DNA of 64,000 nucleotides from Clostridiales bacterium (GTDB taxonomy: Bacteria > Bacillota > Clostridia > Christensenellales > Aristaeellaceae). The notes below the pieces were generated by a model. It did no database searches and was not told the DNA's origin. It saw only the letters and a program-made list of their open reading frames with translations. The stretch lies in NCBI GenBank assembly GCA_015056315.1, contig SVGN01000005.1:1-64000 (forward strand), given 5' to 3'. Positions 1 through 7,004 of this stretch are shown piece by piece. A program made the translations under genes and the position numbers. The first letter of the stretch is position 1. Every line of letters starts with the position of its first letter.

Positions 1-180
1 CGTAAACTGCAGGGGGGACGCCCCCTCCAGCATGGCAGCGGTGGTCTGATAATCAAACAGCCCCATCACATTCAGCGGGCCGTTGGGCATAAAGTACAGC
101 AGCAGATCGCCGCCCAGCCAGCACAGCAGGTGTCCGAAAGCGCCGAACAGAAACAGCTTGGGGGTTACGTTCTTAGTCAT
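1..180 (-). CDS. Membrane protein, N-terminal part (cut by window start)
   Basis: The first 60 residues are readable on the minus strand and start MTKNVTPKLFLFGAFGHLLC. They form a hydrophobic helix with embedded glycines (LFLFGAFGHLLCWLGGDLLLYF), typical of the first helix of a polytopic membrane protein. The rest lies outside the window. Its ATG overlaps the end of the upstream ATC-hydrolase-like gene by 8 nt, so the two are translationally coupled and share the operon that starts near 1530. The family is not certain; it resembles small DUF-type (DUF6796-like) Firmicute membrane proteins. No function is assigned. Confidence 0.6.
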   Translation of the reverse strand, partial: MTKNVTPKLFLFGAFGHLLCWLGGDLLLYFMPNGPLNVMGLFDYQTTAAMLEGASPLQFT

Positions 181-829
181 GGTGGGGTTCCTCCTTACTC
201 GCATTGCTCCTGCTGCCCACATACCAGTAATCGCAGCTGTCCGCACCCGCAGAAATGGTATGGTTGCGCAGCAGTTTGGCGTTCATCAGCGCAGCCATGG
301 CGTGGTCAAGCTCGCACAGATGGGGCATAAAGTCCATGTAGCCGTGCTTCTTGGCAAAGTCCACCAGCGGGCAGCCTACCAGATGGAAGGAGCAGCCCTC
401 GGTGTAGCCCTCCGGGTTGATGACCACGCCCCAGGTGTTGTTCCATTTGCCGTTTTGCTTGTTCTCGTTGGCTTTCTTCGCATAGGGGATGTAGATGCGG
501 TACATCAGCTTCGCCATCCATGGTTTGTTAAAATCAAAGAGCTTCTTCAGGAAGCCGAGCTTCTCCGTCATCCATCCGGTTACCTCAAGGAACATCTCTC
601 TGGTAACGCGCCTGCCCGTGGCTTCGTAGAAGGCGAAGAAGGTCATGGCCATATCCAGATTGCTTGCCAGCAGGTTCTTCCTGCCGCCGATGGAGGGTGT
701 TTCCTTGCGGAAGCCGTCGTAGAGGAGATCGGCTTTGTTCAGCAGCGCCTTTTCCTCGCCGGGGAAGTATTTCTGTGCGCAGCGTTTCAGCAGTTTGCGG
801 TAGCTGCGGGGGATCGTGCAGGTTTTCAT
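173..829 (-). CDS. L-2-amino-thiazoline-4-carboxylate hydrolase-like protein
   Basis: About 218 residues starting MKTCTIPRSYRKLLKRCAQK. The segment NNTWGVVINPEGYTEGCSFHLVGCPLVDFAKKHG followed by LCELDHAMAALMNAKLLRN is characteristic of the ATC hydrolase family (named for Pseudomonas L-cysteine synthesis from thiazoline carboxylate). Most Firmicute members are uncharacterised, so the substrate here is unknown. The track ORF is longer, but this ATG has GGAG seven bases upstream and follows the stop of the SRPBCC gene by 2 nt. The end overlaps the next membrane gene. It is the second gene of a riboswitch-led operon. Confidence 0.7.
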   Translation of the reverse strand: MKTCTIPRSYRKLLKRCAQKYFPGEEKALLNKADLLYDGFRKETPSIGGRKNLLASNLDMAMTFFAFYEATGRRVTREMFLEVTGWMTEKLGFLKKLFDFNKPWMAKLMYRIYIPYAKKANENKQNGKWNNTWGVVINPEGYTEGCSFHLVGCPLVDFAKKHGYMDFMPHLCELDHAMAALMNAKLLRNHTISAGADSCDYWYVGSRSNASKEEPHHD

Positions 830-831
830 GA

Positions 832-1314
832 TCATTCTCCATCCTTTCCTTTGGCTTGCTTGGCTGCAGCCTCCAGCAGCCGCACCCACTTGCGCTGCCG
901 ATGGGCGTAAAACAGCTTTGCCCACAGGCACACGAAGGGCGTTTTCCATCCTGCCCCGATCTCCACCTCATCCGTATACCGGGTATGGCTGCTGTCGATC
1001 CTCTCCAGCCGGATGGTGTGGTTCCACACCGGCACATAGGGGTTGGATTCCTCTGTGTATACGATGCCGTCAGCCCTGTCAAAGCGTTGTACCCGGATGG
1101 TATGGATGCCCAGCGGCAGCAGCCCGAACAGGCGGAACCGGAACCGGTACACCGCACCCGGCTGCCAGTTCAGATCTCCGCTGCCATCCATCGGTCGGAA
1201 GGTGGCATAGGGGCTGGCGATGTGCTGCAGCGTGCTGAGCTTTGTGAGCTTTGTCCATATGGTTTCCGCATCCGCAGGGAAGACGGAGGTTCGTACCACC
1301 GGCTGATGTTTCAT
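832..1314 (-). CDS. SRPBCC-like (START/polyketide cyclase fold) protein
   Basis: 160 residues starting MKHQPVVRTSVFPADAETIW. The N-terminal pattern (strand, then ADAETIWTKLTKLSTLQHIASP) and the later HTIRLERIDSSHTRYTDEVEI fit the helix-grip hydrophobic pocket of the SRPBCC superfamily, which binds lipids or small hydrophobic ligands. The start is internal to the track ORF because AAAGGAGCC lies directly upstream of this ATG. It is the first gene after the riboswitch candidate and terminator at 1346-1389, followed without a gap by the ATC-hydrolase-like gene. The ligand is unknown. Confidence 0.65.
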   Translation of the reverse strand: MKHQPVVRTSVFPADAETIWTKLTKLSTLQHIASPYATFRPMDGSGDLNWQPGAVYRFRFRLFGLLPLGIHTIRVQRFDRADGIVYTEESNPYVPVWNHTIRLERIDSSHTRYTDEVEIGAGWKTPFVCLWAKLFYAHRQRKWVRLLEAAAKQAKGKDGE

Positions 1315-1345
1315 GGTTTGGCTCCTTTCATCGATCCGCATCTAA

Positions 1346-1389
1346 GCAACAAAAAACCCGGACATGGCGCTGAATGCCATGCCCGGGTG
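1346..1389 (-). terminator. Intrinsic terminator, probable riboswitch expression platform
   Basis: Read on the minus strand, CCCGGGCATGGC, a short loop and GCCATGTCCGGG form a strong GC hairpin followed directly by TTTTTTGTT. It lies between the promoter/aptamer candidate and the SRPBCC start codon, so it ends leader transcripts before the operon rather than ending a gene. That position is what an attenuator would have. Confidence 0.75.
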
Positions 1390-1427
1390 ATGATACGAAC
1401 ACATTTCGACCCACGCATAGCCATTAC

Positions 1428-1526
1428 AGCTGTACGATGAGTCTCGCAATTTGAAGCAAGCCAGGCCGGAGCCAGTATGTTGACTTGCTACGCCATTGGC
1501 GCTCGCTACTCCCTCACGGAATGTAC
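1428..1526 (-). promoter_or_regulatory. Candidate yybP-ykoY family (manganese) riboswitch aptamer
   Basis: The minus-strand leader contains GUGAGGGAGUAGCG near its 5' end and GCGAGACUCAUC near its 3' end. GUGA/UCAU can pair around GGGAGUAG and GAGAC, which is the signature closing junction of the yybP-ykoY class. An internal arm AGCAAGUCAACAUACUGG ... CCUGGCUUGCU pairs through AGCAAG/CUUGCU and carries the loop sequence seen in this class. A promoter lies just upstream and an intrinsic terminator just downstream. The class is known to sense Mn2+. The downstream genes are not known Mn genes, so either the regulon is unusual or the class is assigned wrongly. Confidence 0.6.
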
Positions 1527-1532
1527 GTTGTC

Positions 1533-1562
1533 AGTTTACCAAATGGGGGAAGAGGTTGTCAA
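1533..1562 (-). promoter_or_regulatory. Sigma-A-type promoter for leader RNA and operon
   Basis: On the minus strand there is a perfect TTGACA -35, an 18-bp spacer and TAAACT as -10 (4 of 6 matches). Transcription would start a few bases upstream of the riboswitch candidate. No other use for this promoter is visible. Confidence 0.6.
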
Positions 1563-1589
1563 TCCAAAAACAGGATCGGAACATTTCCC

Positions 1590-1754
1590 TCAAAAGCGGT
1601 AGCGGATGCATAGCCCGTCGAAGCGGGTCTCGCCGCAGGTGATGCATCCGGGCAAGTCGGGGCAGTAAGCAACAAAGCCGCCCTCATTCGTGTCGGCTAC
1701 GATCTCCATGCGGTAAGGCAAAGCCAGATATTCTTCAAGCCTCTTCCTGCCAGC
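1590..1754 (-). pseudogene. HicB-type antitoxin remnant
   Basis: An uninterrupted frame reads KRLEEYLALPYRMEIVADTN then EGGFVAYCPDLPGCITCGET, the highly conserved N-terminal half of HicB antitoxins (partial RNase H fold). The frame has no upstream Met start: an in-frame stop lies a few codons before, inside the end of the neighbouring membrane gene. After CGET the sequence turns into unrelated residues and stops. The C-terminal DNA-binding part and any HicA toxin are absent, so this is a decayed fragment. The only in-frame ATG is inside the domain (MEIVAD). Confidence 0.65.
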
Positions 1755-2121
1755 TCATCCGGTCTTCGGCCTTTGGCCGCCTGCGCAGGGTCGCCCCGTA
1801 GATCAGCAGGAATGCACCCAGAACGATGATCCATGTGGAGTACGCATAGAGCGTGCAGATCACCTTCGCAACGATGGCTTCTTCCTCGTCTGTGCCCTCC
1901 AGCAGATCATCCAGCGTGACGGGGTCGGCATCATCGATGCGGATGCCCTTCCCCAGCAAGGCGGATACGATGCCGGGATCGACCCTTTCGATGCCAAGCT
2001 CCGCTGCATGTCCGTCCAGTGTATAGATATCGGGTTCGTTGTCCCCCAGCACCCGTATGCCGATGCCCACCAGCAACAGCAGCAGGGACAGGAAAATGAG
2101 AATGCCGCGCAGGATACGCAT
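1735..2121 (-). CDS. Small membrane protein with two TM segments
   Basis: 128 residues. TM1 is at about 5-25 (GILIFLSLLLLLVGIGIRVL) and TM2 at about 93-110 (WIIVLGAFLLIYGATL). Between them is an acidic loop of about 65 residues (VDPGIVSALLGKGIRIDDAD, LEGTDEEEA) likely to be outside the cell. AGGGGATCACC precedes the ATG. The family is not recognised and there is no operon partner. The 3' end overlaps the HicB remnant slightly in another frame. Confidence 0.6.
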   Translation of the reverse strand: MRILRGILIFLSLLLLLVGIGIRVLGDNEPDIYTLDGHAAELGIERVDPGIVSALLGKGIRIDDADPVTLDDLLEGTDEEEAIVAKVICTLYAYSTWIIVLGAFLLIYGATLRRRPKAEDRMSWQEEA

Positions 2122-2327
2122 GGTGATCCCCTCGTTTCGTTTGTGATGAGTTCAGTATAGCGGAGCGGGGGAAGGATTGCAAGCAATGAATGTGGGGAGC
2201 GGTGGTTCGTCGTTTGATGGATTGGCAGGATTTGGCGGTGGGGCTGGCGAAACAGAATAGACAGCGATATTGTGATAACAGGCAAGAGGGATGATAAACC
2301 GGTAACGGATTTAACAAACGCCTTTTG

Positions 2328-2342
2328 GACATTGCAAATGTC
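2328..2342. promoter_or_regulatory. 15-bp palindrome, possible operator of the ADP-ribosylglycohydrolase island
   Basis: GACATTGCAAATGTC is a perfect palindrome (6-bp arms, 3-bp centre) 48 bp before the start codon at 2390. It is isolated, AT-rich and in the right place for a repressor operator. The cognate regulator is not evident in the window, and no convincing -10 was found beside it. Confidence 0.35.
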
Positions 2343-2389
2343 AATGAAGAATATCGGTTTACGGTTTGTCATCGCAAGGAGGTTTAAGG

Positions 2390-3499
2390 ATGAAAGACAA
2401 AGACAAATATCGCGGTTGCCTTATAGGTGGTGCTGTTGGCGATGCACTTGGATATGCAGTAGAGTTTGTTGAAGACAGCCATATTTTTCAACAGTATGGT
2501 GAACGAGGAATAACAGAGTATTCGCTGGTAAATGGTGTTGCACAGATTTCCGATGATACTCAAATGACTCTGTTTACTGCTAATGGCTTGCTTCTCGGAA
2601 CTACACGAGGAATGATACGCGGTATCATGGGTACATATCCTTCATACATTGCTTTATGCTATAAAGATTGGTTGAAAACGCAAACAGCGGATGAGTTCGG
2701 ATTTGAGAAACCGGAATATTCATGGCTCAACAATGTACCGGAAATGAATCATAGCCGTGCACCGGGATGCACTTGCATCAGCTATCTCATGCACGATAAT
2801 TTGGGATCAACCACCGATCCGAGAAACGATAGTAAGGGATGTGGTGGCGTAATGAGAGTTGCGCCCATTGGTTTGTATTTTGAGGGCAAGCGGTACACGC
2901 CTGATCAGATTGACATGATCGGAGCAGAGGCAGCAGCATTGACGCATGGACATGAGTTAGGCTACATTCCTGCCGCAATGCTCGTACACATCATCCACAT
3001 TCTATCCCATTCGGAAAATGCAACAGTTTTAGATGCTGTGAATGACGCTAAGGAATCGATTGTTCGCCTCTTCCCTAAAGCAGAACACCTAAGAGAAATG
3101 GTTGATCTGACAAACAAAGCCATACAGCTTGCTACCGAGGATGATATTGATGAGTTTGATGCAATTCGCGAGCTTGGGCAAGGATGGGTAGCTGAGGAAA
3201 CGCTGGCTATCGCAATTTACTGTTCTCTGAAATATACGAACGACTTTGAAAAGGCAATGATAGCTTCGGTAAATCACAGTGGAGACAGCGATTCTACCGG
3301 TGCAGTTACCGGAAACATACTTGGAGCGTACTTGGGATTGAAAGCAATACCAGAAAAGTTTCTGACTAACTTGGAACTCAGAGAAACCATCCTTGAGATT
3401 GCGGATGATCTGTTTAACGACTGCAAGATTTCTGAATACGGCAGCTATCGTGACGATGTGTGGGAGCGAAAGTACATATATCATACTTATCCGAATTAA
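2390..3499 (+). CDS. ADP-ribosylglycohydrolase family protein
   Basis: 369 residues starting MKDKDKYRGCLIGGAVGDAL. It shows the DraG/ARH hallmarks: GGAVGDALGYAVEF at the N-terminus, ISDDTQMTLF as the first metal ligands, KGCGGVMRVAPIGL in the middle, and HSGDSDSTGAVTGNILGAYLG carrying the second metal-binding aspartates near the C-terminus. Such enzymes use a dinuclear Mg centre to remove ADP-ribose from proteins or nucleic acids or to process related nucleosides. AAGGAGG with a 7-base spacer selects this ATG over the track start. The gene is clearly more AT-rich than its surroundings and leads an apparently acquired island with the next two genes. The target is unknown. Confidence 0.88.
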   Translation: MKDKDKYRGCLIGGAVGDALGYAVEFVEDSHIFQQYGERGITEYSLVNGVAQISDDTQMTLFTANGLLLGTTRGMIRGIMGTYPSYIALCYKDWLKTQTADEFGFEKPEYSWLNNVPEMNHSRAPGCTCISYLMHDNLGSTTDPRNDSKGCGGVMRVAPIGLYFEGKRYTPDQIDMIGAEAAALTHGHELGYIPAAMLVHIIHILSHSENATVLDAVNDAKESIVRLFPKAEHLREMVDLTNKAIQLATEDDIDEFDAIRELGQGWVAEETLAIAIYCSLKYTNDFEKAMIASVNHSGDSDSTGAVTGNILGAYLGLKAIPEKFLTNLELRETILEIADDLFNDCKISEYGSYRDDVWERKYIYHTYPN

Positions 3500-3671
3500 A
3501 CAAACAAGAGCCTCGGCCAGCACTGTACTGGATGGGGTTGCGCTTACTGTGCCCCATAAAGCGCATCATTTTTCGAAAGAAGATACAAACAATACTGGTT
3601 CATAATAAGCCTTGACGTTAGTTGACGGACGCAAAATACATAAGTATAATACAATTATCAATTGATGGAGC

Positions 3672-4253
3672 ATGTCTCCAACCAGCACCAATATACGCGG
3701 TTATTACAGAGGAATGGTGAGTATAATGTGCATCCCTATGGGTATGGTTTATACGTTTGGCGGTATGGAACCTGAAACGATTTTTCAAAAGATATGTTCT
3801 ATTGTTGGAAACGAGCAGGATATCACGATCAATATTGCAAAAACTACGACATCCATTTCTTTTTGTAAAGAAAAAGTGTTTAACATTCGTATTAACAGCA
3901 AAACGCAGTGCCTCGATACAGAAACTGCATTTGTTTTTCCGTATGTTTCCCGCATAGCCGGTGCTTCTTTGCACACAAGCGATAAGAAAACATATGCGCA
4001 GATTCCGTTGGTGACGGATGAACAATCGGTGTCTGCTGTTAATGAAATGTTGCGTGAATTGTTTCAAGATTGCTTTAACCGCCAAAACGCAGTATCTTTT
4101 GGTTGCTGTAATGATCATGTTCGTTGCTCGGATGCTCGCCGTTGCTTGCATGAAGATGACAAGTTTTATCTTGGATGTATTTACCGCAAGAACTTGGAGG
4201 CAGGTCGCATCTTTTATGGCGCAAATCGCAATGTGGAGGACAACAAACAATGA
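3672..4253 (+). CDS. Cys-rich C-terminal protein of unknown function
   Basis: Up to 193 residues. The start is unresolved: ATGs at 3672, 3714 and 3726 are in frame, and AGAGGA just before 3714 favours 3714 or 3726. The N-terminal part is a mixed alpha/beta stretch without motifs I recognise. The C-terminus is distinctive: FGCCNDHVRCSDARRCLHED then FYLGCIYRKNLEAGRIFYG, with five cysteines and a histidine suited to binding zinc or an Fe-S cluster. The last codons overlap the exonuclease start by 4 nt (ATGA), so the two are translationally coupled. This implies a joint nucleic-acid-related role, but that is inference only. Confidence 0.65.
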   Translation: MSPTSTNIRGYYRGMVSIMCIPMGMVYTFGGMEPETIFQKICSIVGNEQDITINIAKTTTSISFCKEKVFNIRINSKTQCLDTETAFVFPYVSRIAGASLHTSDKKTYAQIPLVTDEQSVSAVNEMLRELFQDCFNRQNAVSFGCCNDHVRCSDARRCLHEDDKFYLGCIYRKNLEAGRIFYGANRNVEDNKQ

Positions 4254-5383
4254 AAACTGCCGATAAGGAAAGATACATTGTTTTTGATGTTGAAACGCCC
4301 AACAGTCACAATGACCGTATGAGTTCTATCGGTGTGGTTGTTGTGGAAGGGCAGGATGTTATTCAAGAGCACTATACCTTGATTAATCCGGAAACGCATT
4401 TTGAGCCATTCAATATTTCGCTTACCGGTATATCTCCAGCAGATGTTAGGGATAAGCCAACGTTCGCAGAAGCGTGGGCTGAATTGGCCCCCATCTTTAG
4501 CAGTGGCATGCTGATTGCTCATAATGCACCTTTTGATATGAGCGTACTTGCCAAGTGCCTGAATACTTATCACATTGATTGGCAACCCTACGCATATTAT
4601 GCTTGCACTTGTCAGATGGGAAGAAAGTGCCTGCCGGATGCGCAAGACCACAAATTGAATACGTTGTGCACTCTACTGCAAATCCCGCTGGAGCAACATC
4701 ACTGTGCATTGGATGATGCCAAAGCCTGTGCAAGTTTATTGATTCATTATCTGAAGCAAGGCAATGACCCGACAGATTTTGTTCATAGCTATGATATATC
4801 CCACGCATGTACAGCTCAAAAGACCTCAAACGCGCGGCATGTGCAGCCCAGCGAAACCACGCTTCGTTTGCAGACGTTGCAGATGATCCTGAAATCAATT
4901 TCTGCAGATGGTGTATTGACGGCAGAGGAAATTGCCGTTTTGGAAGAGTGGATGATCAACAACCAAATCCTTGAAGGCAATTATCCCTTTGATAAGGTAT
5001 TCCGCACGGTACGTCAAGCTACGCAGGATGGTGTGCTCGATAACGAAGAAAAAGAAGAAATGCTGGAGCTGTTCAACCGGATTACCGATCCTGTTGGACA
5101 TACCGAGTGCAGCTGCTTCGATATTCGTGGCAAGGTGTTTTGTTTGACTGGCGAATTCAAAGCCGGTGGGCGTGGTGCGATTGAAGCGCATCTCGTTTCT
5201 CTTGGTGGTATTGCCAGCAAGAACGTTACAAAGAAAACCGACTATGTAATCGTTGGCGAATTTGGCAGTGATGCTTGGAGTTCCGGTAACTATGGTACGA
5301 AAGTCAAAAAAGCTATGGAACTGCAAGAAAAAGGCTGCTCTATTGAGATCGTCAAAGAGAGCGAAGCACATATTGTGCTGTAA
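4250..5383 (+). CDS. DEDDh exonuclease with C-terminal BRCT domain
   Basis: 377 residues starting MKTADKERYIVFDVETPNSH. Residues about 9-170 form a DnaQ-like 3'-5' exonuclease: ExoI VFDVETP, ExoII LIAHNAPFDMSVL, ExoIII HHCALDDAKACASLL (the DEDDh set). Residues about 205-285 form a helical segment with acidic turns (ISADGVLTAEEIAVLEEW, DGVLDNEEKEEML), TerB-like or linker. Residues about 295-377 are a BRCT domain (FDIRGKVFCLTGEF, LGGIASKNVTKKTDYVIVG). This fusion resembles the proofreading/BRCT proteins used in DNA repair. TGGAGGA lies 10 bases before the ATG. It is coupled to the upstream Cys-rich gene and shares its AT-rich composition. Confidence 0.88.
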   Translation: MKTADKERYIVFDVETPNSHNDRMSSIGVVVVEGQDVIQEHYTLINPETHFEPFNISLTGISPADVRDKPTFAEAWAELAPIFSSGMLIAHNAPFDMSVLAKCLNTYHIDWQPYAYYACTCQMGRKCLPDAQDHKLNTLCTLLQIPLEQHHCALDDAKACASLLIHYLKQGNDPTDFVHSYDISHACTAQKTSNARHVQPSETTLRLQTLQMILKSISADGVLTAEEIAVLEEWMINNQILEGNYPFDKVFRTVRQATQDGVLDNEEKEEMLELFNRITDPVGHTECSCFDIRGKVFCLTGEFKAGGRGAIEAHLVSLGGIASKNVTKKTDYVIVGEFGSDAWSSGNYGTKVKKAMELQEKGCSIEIVKESEAHIVL

Positions 5384-5400
5384 TAGCTTTATTCAACATA

Positions 5401-5430
5401 CCCCCGTCCGGCAAGCCGGACGGGGGTATC
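5401..5430 (+). terminator. Strong hairpin after the exonuclease gene
   Basis: CCCCCGTCCGGC-AA-GCCGGACGGGGG is a perfect 12-bp stem 18 nt after the stop codon. The U-tract is poor (TATCCTATA), so termination strength is uncertain. It also faces the AbrB-like remnant read from the other strand. Confidence 0.55.
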
Positions 5431-5447
5431 CTATACTCAGCTATCAC

Positions 5448-5621
5448 TCACCACCCCGCCCGTCTCCCCAACCCGTTCATAGCCAAACAAAACCTTTCCC
5501 AGTTCTTCCATGTCATCAGCAACGGGTCGCCCTCCCGGATCCTCAGCGTCCGCCGGATCTCCTTGGGGATCACCACTCTGCCCAGCTCGTCGATCCGCCG
5601 GACGATTCCCGTTGCCCTCAT
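5448..5621 (-). pseudogene. Truncated AbrB/SpoVT-type transition-state regulator
   Basis: Starts MRATGIVRRIDELGRVVIPK then EIRRTLRIREGDPL, an almost textbook swapped-hairpin AbrB DNA-binding domain, behind AAGGAGG. After REGDPL the family continues EIF(T/V)D..., but here the frame runs into unrelated residues and ends at 57 aa. A different frame immediately downstream reads ADDMEELGKVLFGYERVGET, which looks like coding sequence, so an internal deletion with frameshift is likely. The DNA-binding half could still be made and bind DNA, but the effector/oligomer part is lost. Confidence 0.65.
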
Positions 5622-5647
5622 CGATTTTCCCTGCCTCCTTGTCGGTA

Positions 5648-5673
5648 CACCGCCGGGCAGCTGCCCGGCGGTG
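5648..5673. repeat. Perfect 26-bp palindrome upstream of the AbrB remnant
   Basis: CACCGCCGGGCAG immediately followed by its exact reverse complement CTGCCCGGCGGTG, with no loop. It lies 27 bp upstream of the AbrB-like ATG. It could be an operator, a cruciform or part of a mobile repeat. TTTGTCTTTG follows on the plus strand, too weak for a clear terminator. Confidence 0.6.
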
Positions 5674-5865
5674 CCGTTTGTCTTTGCAAGGGTAATATGG
5701 GATTTTAAGGGCGGCTTATGCCAGGGTAAGATCTGCCAGCGACGGTTTGTGGCATTTGGACGCTTGACGGTTTGCCTGCTGCTGGAAAAACTGCCTGCGT
5801 CACAGATCCGGCAGCACGGTTCCGGTGTTCGGTGTTGGCTGTTGTCGGCACCCTCAGCCCCTGAC

Positions 5866-5985
5866 GGGGCAGCTCCCTCTACAGAGGGAGCCGGTGGAGT
5901 GGGGTCTGCGGGGCAGCTCCCTCTAAAGAGGGAGCCGGTGGAGAGGGGTCTGCGGGGCAGCTCCCACTAAGAGGGAGCCGGGGGA
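5866..5985. repeat. Three tandem palindromic repeats (period about 45 bp)
   Basis: The unit GGGGCAGCTCCCTCTAAAGAGGGAGCCGGTGGAG occurs at about 5866 and 5910, and with changes at about 5955 (CTCCCACTAAGAGGGAGCCGGGGGA), joined by a GGGTCTGC spacer. Each forms a CTCCCTCT/AGAGGGAG hairpin. A further decayed unit (CTCCCACTCAAGAGAGAACCGGGTGGGGAGG) may follow at 6003-6033. This is REP/MITE-like intergenic repeat DNA with no coding potential. The rest of 5674-5865 and 6034-6110 shows nothing else recognisable. Confidence 0.7.
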
Positions 5986-6110
5986 AGCGGCTACTCACTG
6001 CACTCCCACTCAAGAGAGAACCGGGTGGGGAGGCAGTCACCGCTGCCCCCCTCGCACCACTCCCCAAACCCAAGCCGGGCAAAGCATGCCAGCCCCGCAG
6101 GGGAAAGGAG

Positions 6111-6139
6111 TGGACTTTGCCTGCCGGATATGGTAAAAT
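6111..6139 (+). promoter_or_regulatory. Promoter of the polysaccharide exporter operon
   Basis: TGGACT, a 17-bp spacer and TAAAAT, 60 bp before the permease start. There are four and five consensus matches respectively. Confidence 0.5.
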
Positions 6140-6198
6140 TATTCGAATCAATAATGGTTGCCACCCGCTTTGCGGAGCAAGATAAAGGAGCCAACGAT

Positions 6199-6993
6199 AT
6201 GGATCTGAAAAAAGCCATCACCAAAAAGGTGCACCAGCTGAAGAAACATCAGTTTTTGTTCGAAGAGCTGGTCAAACGCGATTTTAAGCAGAAATACAAG
6301 CGCACGGTGCTGGGCATGGCCTGGAGCGTTATTTCGCCGGTGCTGCATTTCCTGGTCATGAAGATCGTCTTTACCGGCTTTTTCGGCAGGGACATGCCCC
6401 ATTACTCCACCTACCTGTTTGCAGGCAACGTGATGTATTCCTTCTTCCGCGAAAGCACCACCGGCGGCATGAACTCGCTGATGCTCAACAAGCATATCTT
6501 TACCAAGATCAACGTGCCAAAATACCTGTTCCTGCTGTCAAGGAACGTATCCTCCATCATCAACTTCGGCCTTACGCTGATCGTGTTCTTCGTCTTCTGT
6601 ATTTTCGACGGCATCACCTTTACGTGGAAATTCATCTTCCTGCTCTACCCCTGCGTGATGCTGATGCTCTTTAACATCGGCCTTGGCCTGATCCTCTCGG
6701 CGCTGTATGTATTCTTCCGGGATATCCAGTACCTGTACGATATCTTTACCATGCTGCTGATGTACATGTCCGCCATCTACTACTCGGTGGATGCGTACGC
6801 CTCCTACATCCAGCCTGCATTCCTCATCAACCCGGTGTACTGCGTTATCAAGTACGTGCGCGAGATCGTCATCAACGGCACCATCCCCTCGCTGGGCCTG
6901 CATGGGCTCATCCTTTTCTACACGCTGCTGGCGCTGGGTGCCGGTGCACTGATCTACAAAAAGAAGAATCACGCATTCCTCTATTATGTCTGA
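6199..6993 (+). CDS. ABC-2 type polysaccharide/teichoic acid export permease (TagG/Wzm-like)
   Basis: 264 residues starting MDLKKAITKKVHQLKKHQFL. The N-terminal amphipathic section FLFEELVKRDFKQKYKRTVLGMAW is the hallmark of O-antigen and teichoic acid exporters. Six hydrophobic helices follow (for example VISPVLHFLVMKIVFTGFF, FIFLLYPCVMLMLFNIGLGL), and FFRDIQYLYDIFTMLLMYMSAIYY is the conserved segment before the last helices. The product moves a lipid-linked glycan across the cytoplasmic membrane together with the ATPase encoded 11 nt downstream. AAAGGAG with a good spacer selects this ATG over the longer track ORF. The glycan is not indicated, because no biosynthetic genes adjoin. Confidence 0.88.
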   Translation: MDLKKAITKKVHQLKKHQFLFEELVKRDFKQKYKRTVLGMAWSVISPVLHFLVMKIVFTGFFGRDMPHYSTYLFAGNVMYSFFRESTTGGMNSLMLNKHIFTKINVPKYLFLLSRNVSSIINFGLTLIVFFVFCIFDGITFTWKFIFLLYPCVMLMLFNIGLGLILSALYVFFRDIQYLYDIFTMLLMYMSAIYYSVDAYASYIQPAFLINPVYCVIKYVREIVINGTIPSLGLHGLILFYTLLALGAGALIYKKKNHAFLYYV

Positions 6994-7004
6994 GGGAGGG
7001 TCCT

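Noticed and set aside
6025-6198. N-terminal extension of the exporter permease ORF
   Set aside because: It runs through the promoter and repeat region. AAAGGAG and the conserved N-terminus fix the start at 6199.
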